The notes beneath the pieces were generated by a model, which worked only from the letters and a program-made list of their open reading frames with translations, was not told the DNA's origin and searched no databases. DNA of 14,686 nt. Source: an uncultured Ruminococcus sp. Its GTDB lineage: Bacteria; Bacillota; Clostridia; Oscillospirales; CAG-272. Positions 1-8,700 of the stretch are shown piece by piece; position 1 is the stretch's first letter; each line of letters starts with the position of its first letter. The DNA lies in assembly GCA_902783755.1 (NCBI GenBank), contig CACZSC010000027.1, positions 1 to 14,686 on the forward strand. Reading direction: 5' to 3'. The position numbers and the translations under genes were made by a program.

Positions 1-975
1 CTCGGGAACCAGTCCCTCCTTGATGCCGGCTTCGACTTCCGTCAGAGCCCAGCTGGAAACGCCGTCAAGGTTGATCGGTGTCTCGACTTCGGTATCCTCG
101 GTCGCCGGAGGAGTGGTGTCCTCGGTCTCGGCGGGCACGGAGCCGTCAGTGAGGATTATGGTGTTGCAGGTGGCGTTGGGGTTCTTGCCGTTCATGTAGT
201 ACTTGCCCCATTCGAGCCAGCCCGTTCTGGGAGTGGCGGGATCCTCTGCGCCCTTGGCGTTGAGGGACATCCTCAGGAACGCGATGCCGAGCTCGGCATT
301 GAGCGCGTTCTTCGCGGTGACGCCCATGTTGGCAAGGGGGATCTCCATCATGCAGTGGATGATGTTGTCTTCCTGATACATGTTCTTCTCGCACTCGTCT
401 GAGCCGAATCCGCTGTAGCCTTCAAGCTTTCCTTCGGAAACGGTCCAGTCGTCGAAACCGAGCGTAGCCATGTAGATGTTCACGCTCTGGGATCTGTACA
501 GTGCGTTCTCAGAGTACTGGTTGGGGTCGTCGCGGCCTTCGCCGAGCCTGTAGAGGCCCTTGGTGGCCATTCCGCTGGCTTCCATTCCGGCAAGGCCCTG
601 GAGCCAGAATTCCATGCCGTCACCGCAGTCGATGGTGGCAGCTCCGGTGATATCGGGGTCCTCGCTGACCATGCCTATGTACAGATACTTGTCAGTCCAT
701 ACCAGGTACAGGTCGAAGTATACGTCCTCGCAGTGGATGTCGCTCTGCTTCTCCGGCTTTTCGGGATGCAGGGACCAGTAGTCGAACAGTCTCGTGTTCG
801 GCGAGTTCTTGTCCACATGGATGACCGGCTCGCCCCATGAGGCGTCGATCTTTTCCATGTTCGGCGCGGCGTTGACCTTCTTCGCGTATACCACGGTGCC
901 TACGGCAGCGCTGGCAGCGACGGCCAGGACTGCGAGCAGCAGCACGGCCAGGATCAGTGTCACTAGTCTTTTCAT
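1..975 (-). CDS. Secreted CBM9-like / SLH-type surface protein, 3' end cut by window edge
   Basis: The reading frame is open from an ATG at 975-973 to base 1: 325 codons with no stop, so the C-terminus lies outside the window. A strong AGGAGGA-type site sits 6 nt upstream of the ATG. Residues 1 to about 24 are a signal peptide (MKR, then a Leu/Ala/Val-rich core ending in an Ala-Ser-Ala-Ala run). Residues about 36-275 resemble the CBM9-like carbohydrate-binding beta-sandwich found in secreted Clostridia proteins (Asp/Trp-rich strands such as VYFDLYLVWTDKYLYIG, then GMEFWLQG). Residues about 281-300 are a Thr/Glu/Pro linker. From about 307 the sequence (SSWALTEVEAGIKEGLVPE) reads like the start of an SLH repeat, which would anchor the protein in the cell wall. 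It lies 68 bp downstream of the solute-binding lipoprotein gene on the same strand and is probably cotranscribed. A role in binding glycans at the surface is inference. The SLH call rests on about 19 residues. Confidence 0.75.
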   Translation of the reverse strand, partial: MKRLVTLILAVLLLAVLAVAASAAVGTVVYAKKVNAAPNMEKIDASWGEPVIHVDKNSPNTRLFDYWSLHPEKPEKQSDIHCEDVYFDLYLVWTDKYLYIGMVSEDPDITGAATIDCGDGMEFWLQGLAGMEASGMATKGLYRLGEGRDDPNQYSENALYRSQSVNIYMATLGFDDWTVSEGKLEGYSGFGSDECEKNMYQEDNIIHCMMEIPLANMGVTAKNALNAELGIAFLRMSLNAKGAEDPATPRTGWLEWGKYYMNGKNPNATCNTIILTDGSVPAETEDTTPPATEDTEVETPINLDGVSSWALTEVEAGIKEGLVPE

Positions 976-1043
976 AAAGTCCTCCGAATAAGATAAATGT
1001 ATTGATTTCCGTTTTATCAAGAAGCGGCTGGGGCCGCGGCTTG

Positions 1044-2531
1044 TCAGTCAGCGATCTTCTGCACGTAGAGCTTGAGGGATTTCTCAAGTACTCTCAGGTT
1101 GGATCTCAGGGATGAAGCGAGGGTGAAGGAGGTGTCCTTCGTCATGCCGGCAAGGGCGTTCGTGAAGGAGTTGGCCCAGCCGAACTCCTTGGACCAGTCG
1201 TACTGCTTGGAGTCCAGTACGTACCGGAGCATCTCCACCGTATCCGGCTGGCGGATGAGTCTCGCCCCCAGAAGGACCTCGTACAGGGTCGTATGCACCG
1301 TGTCGGTGGAGAACCCGCCCAGAACGTCCATTATGATGCCCGTGCGGTCCACGTCGGTGTTGGTGATGGGCACGGACAGGGCCGTGGACCATACCGTGTT
1401 GACCGTGGAGGTGTATTTCAGCTGCTCCTCGTTGTATTTCGGCAGTGGCAGGAGGCTGAACGTGGACTCCATGGTCCTCAGCTGGTTGATGCATCCGAGC
1501 ATCTCGTAGTAGTACAGTGCCCGGTCATCGGAGAATATGGTGATACCGTTGTCGTTGTCGGTGCTCAGGTAGGAAGGGCTGCACACGATGGCGTTGTACA
1601 CGTGCTCCGCCGCGTTGACGTAATGCTCGCTGTTGATCTTTATCTCGGGGATGCCGTCTGCGTCCGGTCCGGCGATAAGGGTGTCGCAGCCTTCTATGAA
1701 GTGGATCATGACATAGCCGTTGTCAAGGAACCCCCAGCTGTCGTCCACGGTCATCACGCTGTCGCCCGTGATCTCCTTGGTGATCTTCGCGGCATCCTCC
1801 ATCATCTTGTCGATGGTCCACGTGCCGTCGCGGACATACTCGGCGGGATCCGTGAGGTGGTTCTCCTCAACGACCGCCTGGTTGTAGAAAACCACGGGCA
1901 TGGCGTAGTCGTCGAACACGTTGTAGTGGCCGACTATGGTATACAGCTTGCTGTTGGCATAACTGTAGGCGTCCACCAGCTTCTGGTCCCACCAGTCAGC
2001 TCTGAGATCAAAGGTATCGATGTCGTAGTAATTGTAGAAATACCCGTCCATGGCAGCTCTCATGCACCTGTCGATGTTGGCCACCACCATGTCGTAGGCA
2101 TTCTCCTGATTGTCCACGAGACGCCTTGCCAAGGCTATGAGGTCATACACGTTCTGTCCGCCCCAGATGGGCTTTATGGTTATGTTCAAAAGCTCCTCAG
2201 TCAGCTTGTTGCGCTTGTATACGGCGCTCTGATAGTTGTCGGAGCCCATCTCCTCGTACCAGATCTCGGATCCGGTATCCTCGTCGATGAGATTCGCGCC
2301 TCCGCACCCCTGGTCGAAGCCGAGGATCCTGAAACTGTATCCGTCGTAGTCATACATTCCGTATGTCTTCTTGACCAGCGCCGTGGTCGCGGCGTCCGCG
2401 TCTGTAACGTCTATGGATATCGAGTCCGAGGTGTCCGCAGGGCCGTTGCCGTTGTTGCACGACACCAGCGCCGGGATCAGCATCAGACCTGCCAGAAGCA
2501 GTGCGGTCAAGCGAATTTTCGATGTTCTCAT
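1044..2531 (-). CDS. Extracellular solute-binding lipoprotein (sugar ABC importer, family 1-like)
   Basis: A 495-residue lipoprotein. An upstream in-frame ATG at 2555 exists, but the ATG at 2531 has a ribosome site (AGGAGA, 2542-2547) at suitable spacing and is followed directly by a lipoprotein signal peptide: MRTSKIRL, a hydrophobic core, then lipobox LVSC with Cys25 as the lipidation site. The mature protein starts with an Asn/Gly/Asp-rich flexible stretch. It then shows features of Clostridia sugar-binding proteins: a YDGYSFRIL strand near residue 60, an AYDMVVANIDRC segment and a WTIDKMMEDAAKIT helix. It should bind a carbohydrate outside the membrane and deliver it to a permease pair. 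No permease or ATPase gene adjoins it on this strand, so it is an orphan here. It could serve the importer encoded at 9691-13098 or one beyond the left edge. The ligand cannot be read from the sequence. Confidence 0.82.
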   Translation of the reverse strand: MRTSKIRLTALLLAGLMLIPALVSCNNGNGPADTSDSISIDVTDADAATTALVKKTYGMYDYDGYSFRILGFDQGCGGANLIDEDTGSEIWYEEMGSDNYQSAVYKRNKLTEELLNITIKPIWGGQNVYDLIALARRLVDNQENAYDMVVANIDRCMRAAMDGYFYNYYDIDTFDLRADWWDQKLVDAYSYANSKLYTIVGHYNVFDDYAMPVVFYNQAVVEENHLTDPAEYVRDGTWTIDKMMEDAAKITKEITGDSVMTVDDSWGFLDNGYVMIHFIEGCDTLIAGPDADGIPEIKINSEHYVNAAEHVYNAIVCSPSYLSTDNDNGITIFSDDRALYYYEMLGCINQLRTMESTFSLLPLPKYNEEQLKYTSTVNTVWSTALSVPITNTDVDRTGIIMDVLGGFSTDTVHTTLYEVLLGARLIRQPDTVEMLRYVLDSKQYDWSKEFGWANSFTNALAGMTKDTSFTLASSLRSNLRVLEKSLKLYVQKIAD

Positions 2532-2541
2532 TGAGTCATCA

Positions 2542-2547
2542 TCTCCT
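2542..2547 (-). promoter_or_regulatory. Ribosome binding site deciding the start at 2531
   Basis: The minus strand reads AGGAGA ending 10 nt before the ATG at 2531. This favours that ATG over the upstream in-frame ATG at 2555, which would add eight charged residues ahead of the signal peptide. Confidence 0.7.
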
Positions 2548-2568
2548 AAAAACAACTAATATTTAGCC

Positions 2569-2597
2569 GTTCTATGGTACCATATATTTGTAAACAA
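2569..2597 (-). promoter_or_regulatory. Tentative promoter for the leftward unit
   Basis: On the minus strand, TTGTTT (2592-2597) lies 17 nt before TAGAAC (2569-2574). Each box is a weak match to sigma-A consensus (3/6 and 4/6), but position and spacing suit the lipoprotein gene at 2531. No better pair was seen in the intergenic region. Confidence 0.35.
2573..2584. promoter_or_regulatory. Perfect 12-bp palindrome TATGGTACCATA, candidate operator
   Basis: TATGGTACCATA is identical to its reverse complement and sits within the spacer of the tentative leftward promoter. A second, shorter dyad, TTGT-AA-ACAA, follows at 2588-2597 inside AT repeats. A binding site for a transcription factor is plausible from position only. 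No regulator gene is in the window. Confidence 0.35.
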
Positions 2598-2661
2598 TAT
2601 ATTTCGCAGTGATGAACTAACAGTAAACAAGGCGGATTGAACCTCGCTTATCATGTGTCGT

Positions 2662-2672
2662 TGTGATATAAT
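2662..2672 (+). promoter_or_regulatory. Extended -10 promoter of the enzyme operon
   Basis: TATAAT at 2667-2672 is preceded by TG one base upstream, the extended -10 form. The -35 position 17 nt upstream reads TCGCTT, a poor match, which is common when the -10 is extended. Transcription would begin near 2679, about 20 nt before the start at 2701. This excludes the longer in-frame start at 2653. The 11-mer TGTGATATAAT recurs exactly at 9644-9654. Confidence 0.7.
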
Positions 2673-2688
2673 CCGAATGACAACTTCG

Positions 2689-2695
2689 AGGAGGT
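2689..2695 (+). promoter_or_regulatory. Ribosome binding site for the esterase gene
   Basis: GAGGAGG lies 5 nt before the ATG at 2701 and selects it over the in-frame ATG at 2653. Confidence 0.8.
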
Positions 2696-2700
2696 ATGAG

Positions 2701-3732
2701 ATGAGAAATTCCTTCTTTCTGACAGACATGTGGAACGAGATGGCGAAGGAGCATTCGCCGCAGCTCGGATTCCGCAGCTCCGGTCTTCCCTATGAAGCCT
2801 GGCGGACGGCCGCCCTGGAAAAGCTGCTGGACCTGCTGGGTGAATTCCCGGAGAGAGTGGATCTTGAGGCCGAAGTGGAGTTCAGCGAGGACAACGGCAG
2901 ATATATCACGAGAAGGGTCGTCTTCAACGTCGACCGGTACATGGCCGTCCCCTGCACCGTCCTCATCCCCTCATTCCGGAAACCCGGGGAGAAGCTGCCC
3001 GCCATCGTGTGCAGCCACGGCCACGGGCCCTTCGGAAAGGATCCGGTGACGGGCGTGAGGGGAGACCCCGCCTATGACGCCGAGATCGCGAAGATGAACT
3101 ACAACTACGCCCAGGTCATGGCAGAGCAGGGCTTCGTCACCATATCCCCGGATCTCAGGGGGTTCGGCGAGAGGCGTGACAATGTCGGCCCCGCGGGCGC
3201 CGGCCGGGACCTGTGCAACATAAACTTCATAAAGGGTGCCATGTTCGGGGTGTACCCCCTGACGCTGAACATCTGGGACATCATCCGCTGCATCGACTAC
3301 CTTGAGACCATGGACGAGGTGGATCCCGGCCGCATAGGCATGATGGGCCTCTCGTACGGCGGCACGGTGACGACCTTCACGGCGGCCGTGGAGCCCAGGA
3401 TCAGGGCGGCCGACATCATCGGCTACGTGAACCCCATATCGGAATACGCCATAAGGGACGCGAACTTCTGCGGATCCCAGACGGTGCCGGAACTGTACAG
3501 ATACTTCGATTCCTTCGACATCGCGGGCCTGATAGCGCCCCGGCCCCTGCTCCTCGAGATGGGGATGTACGACCACTGCTTCCCCTTCAGGAACCTTTAC
3601 CGCGGGTATCTGGGCACGAAGGAGATATATGAGGCCGCGGGATGCGGGGACAGTCTCCGTACTGACATACACGAGGGCGGACACGCCTTCTCCGGCAGGG
3701 AAGCCCCGGCATTCTTCAAGAAATATCTTTGA
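2701..3732 (+). CDS. Alpha/beta-hydrolase esterase (dienelactone hydrolase / acetyl esterase-like), cytoplasmic
   Basis: A 343-residue serine hydrolase without a signal peptide. The catalytic triad can be placed: nucleophile Ser218 in GLSYGG, Asp291 in GMYDHCFP, and His328 in EGGHAF. An upstream SHGHGPFGK segment near residue 105 has the look of the oxyanion-hole HG motif, and LRGFGER follows near 160. The N-terminal extension (about 90 residues before the core sheet) fits the Abhydrolase_7/acetylxylan-esterase-like group more than compact dienelactone hydrolases. It is the first gene of an operon, 31 bp ahead of the GH-A glycosidase. A deacylation step on an imported oligosaccharide is the natural guess from this context, but the acyl group and sugar are unknown. 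The start at 2701 follows from the promoter and ribosome site. The general fold is secure; the substrate is not. Confidence 0.8.
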   Translation: MRNSFFLTDMWNEMAKEHSPQLGFRSSGLPYEAWRTAALEKLLDLLGEFPERVDLEAEVEFSEDNGRYITRRVVFNVDRYMAVPCTVLIPSFRKPGEKLPAIVCSHGHGPFGKDPVTGVRGDPAYDAEIAKMNYNYAQVMAEQGFVTISPDLRGFGERRDNVGPAGAGRDLCNINFIKGAMFGVYPLTLNIWDIIRCIDYLETMDEVDPGRIGMMGLSYGGTVTTFTAAVEPRIRAADIIGYVNPISEYAIRDANFCGSQTVPELYRYFDSFDIAGLIAPRPLLLEMGMYDHCFPFRNLYRGYLGTKEIYEAAGCGDSLRTDIHEGGHAFSGREAPAFFKKYL

Positions 3733-3763
3733 CTGAATACGACTACATGCGAGGAGATTAGCT

Positions 3764-5731
3764 ATGAGTGAAAACTTTGACCTGTTCGAAAGCGGAAAAT
3801 TCTTCACGGGCGTGAACTACTGGGCCTCCGACTCCGGAATGTTCATGTGGCGCAACTGGAACGAAAAAGTCGTTGACGAGGATTTCCGGGTGCTTTCGGA
3901 AAACGGGATCTCGGTCCTCAGGGTGTTCCCCCTGTGGCCCGATTTCCAGCCCCTGCGGCTCCATCTCAAGGGAGGGATGATCGGAAGCGAGTTCCGCTTC
4001 GGAGAGGAACCCCTGCCCTTCACTGAAGCCGGGGAGTGCGGCGTCGACGAGAAGATGGCGGACCGCTTCGGGATCATGTGCGATCTCGCGCATAAGTATG
4101 ATATGAAGCTCATCGTCGGTCTCGTGACCGGCTGGATGAGCGGACGGCTGTTCCTGCCCGAGCCCTTCTCCGGCAGGAACCCCCTGAACGACCACCTGCT
4201 CATGAAGTGGGAGACCAGGTTCGTCAGATACATGGTCAGGCGCTTCAAGGACCACCCGGCCCTCGCCGCCTGGGACCTGGGCAACGAATGCAACTGCCTG
4301 GGGTCCGCCAGCCACGAGGACGCCTTCGTGTGGGCATCGCTGATCACCAACACCGTAAGATCCGAGGACAGGACCCATCCGGTCGTGTCCGGCATGCACG
4401 GGCTCAGGCCTGAGGGCACCCACCCCTGGTCCCCGCAGGATCAGGGAGAGATCCTGGATATCCTGTGCACCCATCCTTACCCTCTTTTCACCCAGTACTG
4501 CAACACGGACCCCCTCAACACCATGAAGCCCGTCCTCCACGCCACGGCCGAATCCGTCTATTACGAATGCGTGGGCAAGAAGCCCTGCTTCATCGAGGAA
4601 GGCGGGACCCTGGGACCCATGATCGGGTCGGACGAGGTCGCCGCCGACTACATGAAGGCATCCCTGTTCTCCTGCTGGGCCCATGACCTGAGAGGGTTCT
4701 GCTGGTGGTGCGCCTTCGACCAGGACGAGATCCCCAACACGCCCTATGACTGGGATCCGGTGGAAAGGGAGCTCGGGATGTTCACGGCCCACAGGGCGAA
4801 AAAAGCCGTGGCAGACGAGTTCAGGAGCTTCAGGAAGTTCCTCGACTCCCTTCCCTTTGACAGGCTGCCCAAAAGGATCATCGACGCCACCGTCGTCCTG
4901 ACCTCCGGCCAGGATCAGTGGGCCGCGGCCCTTGGCACCTTCATGCTGGCAAAGCAGGCCGGCCTGGACGTGGACTTCTGCTGGTACAGGGACGAGATAC
5001 CGGACGCCCGGGTGTACATCCTTCCCTCCGTGGGAAGCACCCACGCAATCACGAAGAGAGCCTTCGACAGGATCATGGAAAAAGTCTATGATGGAGCCAC
5101 CCTCTACATATCCGTATCCAACGGCACCCTGACCCATTTCAGGGAAGTCACCGGACTCTACATCCAGACCAGGAACGAGAACCCGCAGGAAGGCGGGAAC
5201 ATGGACGTGGAGATAGACGGGGATAAGCTCACTCTTTATCCCCCGTACCGTCTCATCCTTGAAAGCGTGGGGGCGGAAGTCCTCCTGAAAGACCAGACCG
5301 GCAACCCGTTCCTGACCGAGAACGCCTACGGCAGCGGAAAAGTCATATACTGCAACGCTCCCCTGGCGACAGCCGCAGCCTCAGCGAGAAGCGTCATGAC
5401 CGAGAACGGCCAGATGACCTGGTCCCTTGTACACCCGCTGTACAAGATCCCGGAGATGCTCGGCCTGAGGAGCCCGGAGAAGAAGGCAAGGTCAAAGAAC
5501 CCCTCCGTCTGCATCACCGAGCATATCGCCGATGAAAGGACGAGGATCCTCTGCGTGCTGAACCACTGCCCCTATGAGCAGACCGCAGAAGTGGAGCTTG
5601 AGGGCTGCCGGTTCGAAAGTCTCATGTCCGAGGACGGAAGAGCGGCTGCGGAGCCTTCGGAAGCCGGGTTCAGCGTCACGCTGCCGGCCAACACGGGAGC
5701 CGTGGTCATGATCTCAGAAAACGATAACTGA
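3764..5731 (+). CDS. Clan GH-A glycoside hydrolase, GH5-like (possibly GH5_18 beta-mannosidase)
   Basis: A 655-residue enzyme with no signal peptide, so probably cytoplasmic. Residues 1 to about 350 form a TIM-barrel glycosidase. It opens with TGVNYWAS, has LRVFPLWPD near residue 50, the acid/base Glu175 in WDLGNECN, and the nucleophile in FIEEGG (Glu278 or Glu279, more likely 279). Both positions match retaining clan GH-A enzymes. Residues about 371-470 look like the Rossmann-type trimerisation domain of GH42-like enzymes, and a short beta domain ends the protein (about 570-655). This architecture fits GH5_18 or a close relative; GH5_18 in bifidobacteria cleaves the Man-beta-1,4-GlcNAc bond of N-glycan cores. 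The subfamily assignment is from memory of the architecture and is tentative; GH42- or GH2-related families are alternatives. An AGGAG site lies 7 nt before the ATG. The GH38 gene follows after 20 bp. Confidence 0.78.
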   Translation: MSENFDLFESGKFFTGVNYWASDSGMFMWRNWNEKVVDEDFRVLSENGISVLRVFPLWPDFQPLRLHLKGGMIGSEFRFGEEPLPFTEAGECGVDEKMADRFGIMCDLAHKYDMKLIVGLVTGWMSGRLFLPEPFSGRNPLNDHLLMKWETRFVRYMVRRFKDHPALAAWDLGNECNCLGSASHEDAFVWASLITNTVRSEDRTHPVVSGMHGLRPEGTHPWSPQDQGEILDILCTHPYPLFTQYCNTDPLNTMKPVLHATAESVYYECVGKKPCFIEEGGTLGPMIGSDEVAADYMKASLFSCWAHDLRGFCWWCAFDQDEIPNTPYDWDPVERELGMFTAHRAKKAVADEFRSFRKFLDSLPFDRLPKRIIDATVVLTSGQDQWAAALGTFMLAKQAGLDVDFCWYRDEIPDARVYILPSVGSTHAITKRAFDRIMEKVYDGATLYISVSNGTLTHFREVTGLYIQTRNENPQEGGNMDVEIDGDKLTLYPPYRLILESVGAEVLLKDQTGNPFLTENAYGSGKVIYCNAPLATAAASARSVMTENGQMTWSLVHPLYKIPEMLGLRSPEKKARSKNPSVCITEHIADERTRILCVLNHCPYEQTAEVELEGCRFESLMSEDGRAAAEPSEAGFSVTLPANTGAVVMISENDN

Positions 5732-5751
5732 AACCGGAGGGCCTGATCTTT

Positions 5752-8700
5752 ATGGACAACAGGAAGAAGCTATACTGCGTCGCGAACGCCCACCTTGACA
5801 CCCAGTGGCTCTGGACCATCCAGGACACCATCCGGGACTGCGTGAAGAACACTCTCGAAAAGAACTTCGATCTTTTCGCCAAATACCGTTATTACCACAT
5901 GAACTTCGAAGGGGCTTTCAGATACAAGCTCGCGAGGGAATACTATCCCGAGCTGTACCGGAAGCTCCGTGAGTATATCGCCGAAGACAGGTGGTCCGTG
6001 GCCGGATCCACCGTGGACGCCATGGATGCCAACGTGCCCTCCTCGGAAGCCCTCATGAGGCAGGTCCTCTACGGCAACGGCTTCTTCGAGAGCGAGTTCG
6101 GCAAAAAGAGCTGTGACATATTCCTTCCCGACTGCTTCGGGTTCAGATATTCCCTCCCCTCCATCGCAAGGCACATGGGCCTTTGCGGATTCTCCACCCA
6201 GAAGCTGGACTGGGGCGTCGGAAGCCCCCTGATCCACGAGGACGGCACCGTCACGGCACCCATGCCCCAGAACGACGTGCCCGAGGAGAAGCGGATCCCC
6301 CAGATGGACCTCGGAAAATGGATCGGCCCCGACGGGAACTCGGTGGCGGTCTCCCTGAAGGAGGGGACCTACGTATACAACTTCAACTGGAACAACGACG
6401 AGAGCCCCGTGGGAAAGAGGGAGGCCATCCTCTCCCTGATAGACCAGAACGGGAAGCTCACCGGGATCCCGCGCCACTCCATGTACTTCGGCACCGGTGA
6501 CTACGGCGGATCCTGCGACGAGATCTCGGCGAAGATGCTGGACGAAGCCATAGATTCCAACGACACCAACCTTTACGAGGTGATCTCCGCGTCCACGGAC
6601 CAGATCTTCAGGGACCTTACCCCGGAGGAGTACGACTCCCTGCCCGCGTATGACGGCGGGCTGCTGATCCCCCACGGATCGGGCTCCTTCACCTCAAGGA
6701 CCATAAACAAAAGATGGAACCGGAAGAACGAGCTTCTGGCGGACTCGGCCGAAAGGGCCTCCGTCATGGCGTCCCTTCTGGCCGGAGCGGCATATCCCCG
6801 GGAGAAGCTGAACGCCGCCTGGGAGAAATTCCTGTGGCACCAGTTCCACGACGACCTGCCCGGGACCTCGATCCCCGCGGCATACATCTTCACCCACAAC
6901 GACTACGCCATATCCCTCAACATGTTCGCCTCGGAACTGAGAAACGCCGTAGGCGAGATATCGGGATCATACCTCGACACTTCCGTCACGGGCACTCCCG
7001 TGGTGGTATACAACCCCCTGTCATACGGAAGGCGGGACATCGTCAGGGCCGAGCTTGAGCTCAGAAAGCCCTGGGCGAGAGTGTTCTCCCCGGAGGGGAC
7101 CGAAGTCCCGGCCCAGGTGTCCCGGGAAGGCGGCAGGACCGCCGTGATCTTCGCGGCGGACACCCCTGCGGTGAGCTGCTCCGTTTACGACATACGGGAA
7201 AGCGACGAACCCTGCCCTCTCAGAACGTCCCTGAAAGTGACGGAAAGGACCCTGGAGAACGGCAGATACAGGGTGACCATAGACGAAAACGGAGACATCG
7301 GCTCCATTCTGGATCTGGCCGACGGTGGCCGTGAGCTCCTGAGAGCCCCCTGCGGGCTTGAGACCGGACCCGATTCATCCACCGACTGGCCCTCCTGGGA
7401 ACTTGTCTGGACGGACAGCCTGAAGCCCGCCGTACCGGTACGGGGCGACGTCAGGGTCGAGATCGCCGAGAACGGCCCCGCGGAGATAGCCCTCAGGATC
7501 ACGAAAACACTGAACAAATCCTCCTTCGAACAGACGGTGCGCCTCTGGGAAGGCGGGAACAGGATAGACGTGGACTGCCGGGCCGAGTGGTACGAGACCG
7601 CCTCCAACCTGAGAGCGGTGTTCCCCCTCGCCGTATCCAATCCCGAGGCCGAGTTCGATCTGGGCCTCGGCGCCGCGAAGAGCGGGAACACGGACTCGTT
7701 CCCCTACTACCAGCATGTGGTCCATCAGTGGGCCGATCTGACGGCGGAGGACGGATCCTACGGCGTATCGGTGTTCAACGACTGCAAGTACGGCATGGAC
7801 AAGCCCGACGACAGCACCCTGAGGCTCACTCTCATACATACGCCTCTGGCGCCCTTCTCTGACGTGGCCTGCCAGAACTATCAGGACATGGGTACCAACA
7901 TATTCTCCTATTCGATAATGGGACACAGGGGCCCGAGGACCGGCGTGACCACCCGTGAAGCCGCACAGCTGAACCAGAAGCCCCTTGCATACTTCACGGA
8001 GAAACATCCGGGGAAAGCCCCGGTCTTCTCGCTGGCGTCGGTGTCCGACGACGCGGCGGTCATACGCTGCATAAAGAAAGAGGAAAAAGGCTCCCGTATC
8101 ATAGTAAGGATACAGGAGACCACCGGAAAGCCCGTCAGCGGCCTCAGGATCTCCTTCGCACCTGAGATCCTGTCCGCAGCCGAGACCAACGGATACGAGG
8201 AGGAACCGGTCCCGGCGGTGTTCACGCCCCATGAGATAGTGACTGATCTCGGAAGGTACCAGGTAAGGACCTTCGCCGTGGAACTGAAGGCCGCGGAGGC
8301 CGTGAGAAGGCCCGCCGCAGTTCCTCTGGAGCTTGATTACACAGACCGGGTCACCACCCGTCTCGACCCCGGCACGGGCAGGCCCGTCCCGGAGGACGCC
8401 TGCATCTCCGAGGGGATCTCGATCCCGGAAGAGCTCTGGCAGACCGTTATAGAATCCTCGGGCACGAAATACCGCCTGGGTTCGCCCGACGGTCCGAACA
8501 TGCTCCCGGCGAAAGGACAGAAGATCCGTCTCCCCGCGGGAACGAAAAAAGTCTCCGTGCTTGCGGCGTCAAGGAACGGAGACCGGGAATTCACGTTCGG
8601 GACAGACAAAGGGACCGTAAGAAGGACCGTCAGGGACTACAAGGAGAACGTGGGCTCGTGGGTGCTGGTGCCGAAGAGCACCGTCATGGAGCTGAAGAAG

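Noticed and set aside
1024..1037. Hairpin GCGGC-TGGG-GCCGC between the two leftward genes
   Set aside because: The stem is only 5 bp and no T-tract follows on the minus strand, so it is not a convincing terminator. The two genes probably form one unit.
1293..2534. Long open frame (413 codons) opposite the solute-binding lipoprotein gene
   Set aside because: It runs antisense to a clear gene, is rich in Val/His/Gly/Asp as expected from complementing GC-rich codons, and has no ribosome site or known motif.
2660..2684. Inverted repeat GTTGT / ACAAC around the -10 of the enzyme operon
   Set aside because: The arms are only 5 bp with a 15-bp gap, which is expected by chance in this AT-rich stretch.
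2653..2700. Longer start for the esterase, at 2653
   Set aside because: The -10 box at 2667-2672 lies downstream of it and there is no ribosome site; GAGGAGG precedes 2701.
3758..5137. 459-codon open frame antisense to the GH-A gene, and similar ones opposite the GH38 gene (5770-6675, 7375-8232, 8569-9327)
   Set aside because: The sense frames carry catalytic motifs and continuous homology; the antisense frames are Gly/Val/His-rich products of codon bias in high GC.
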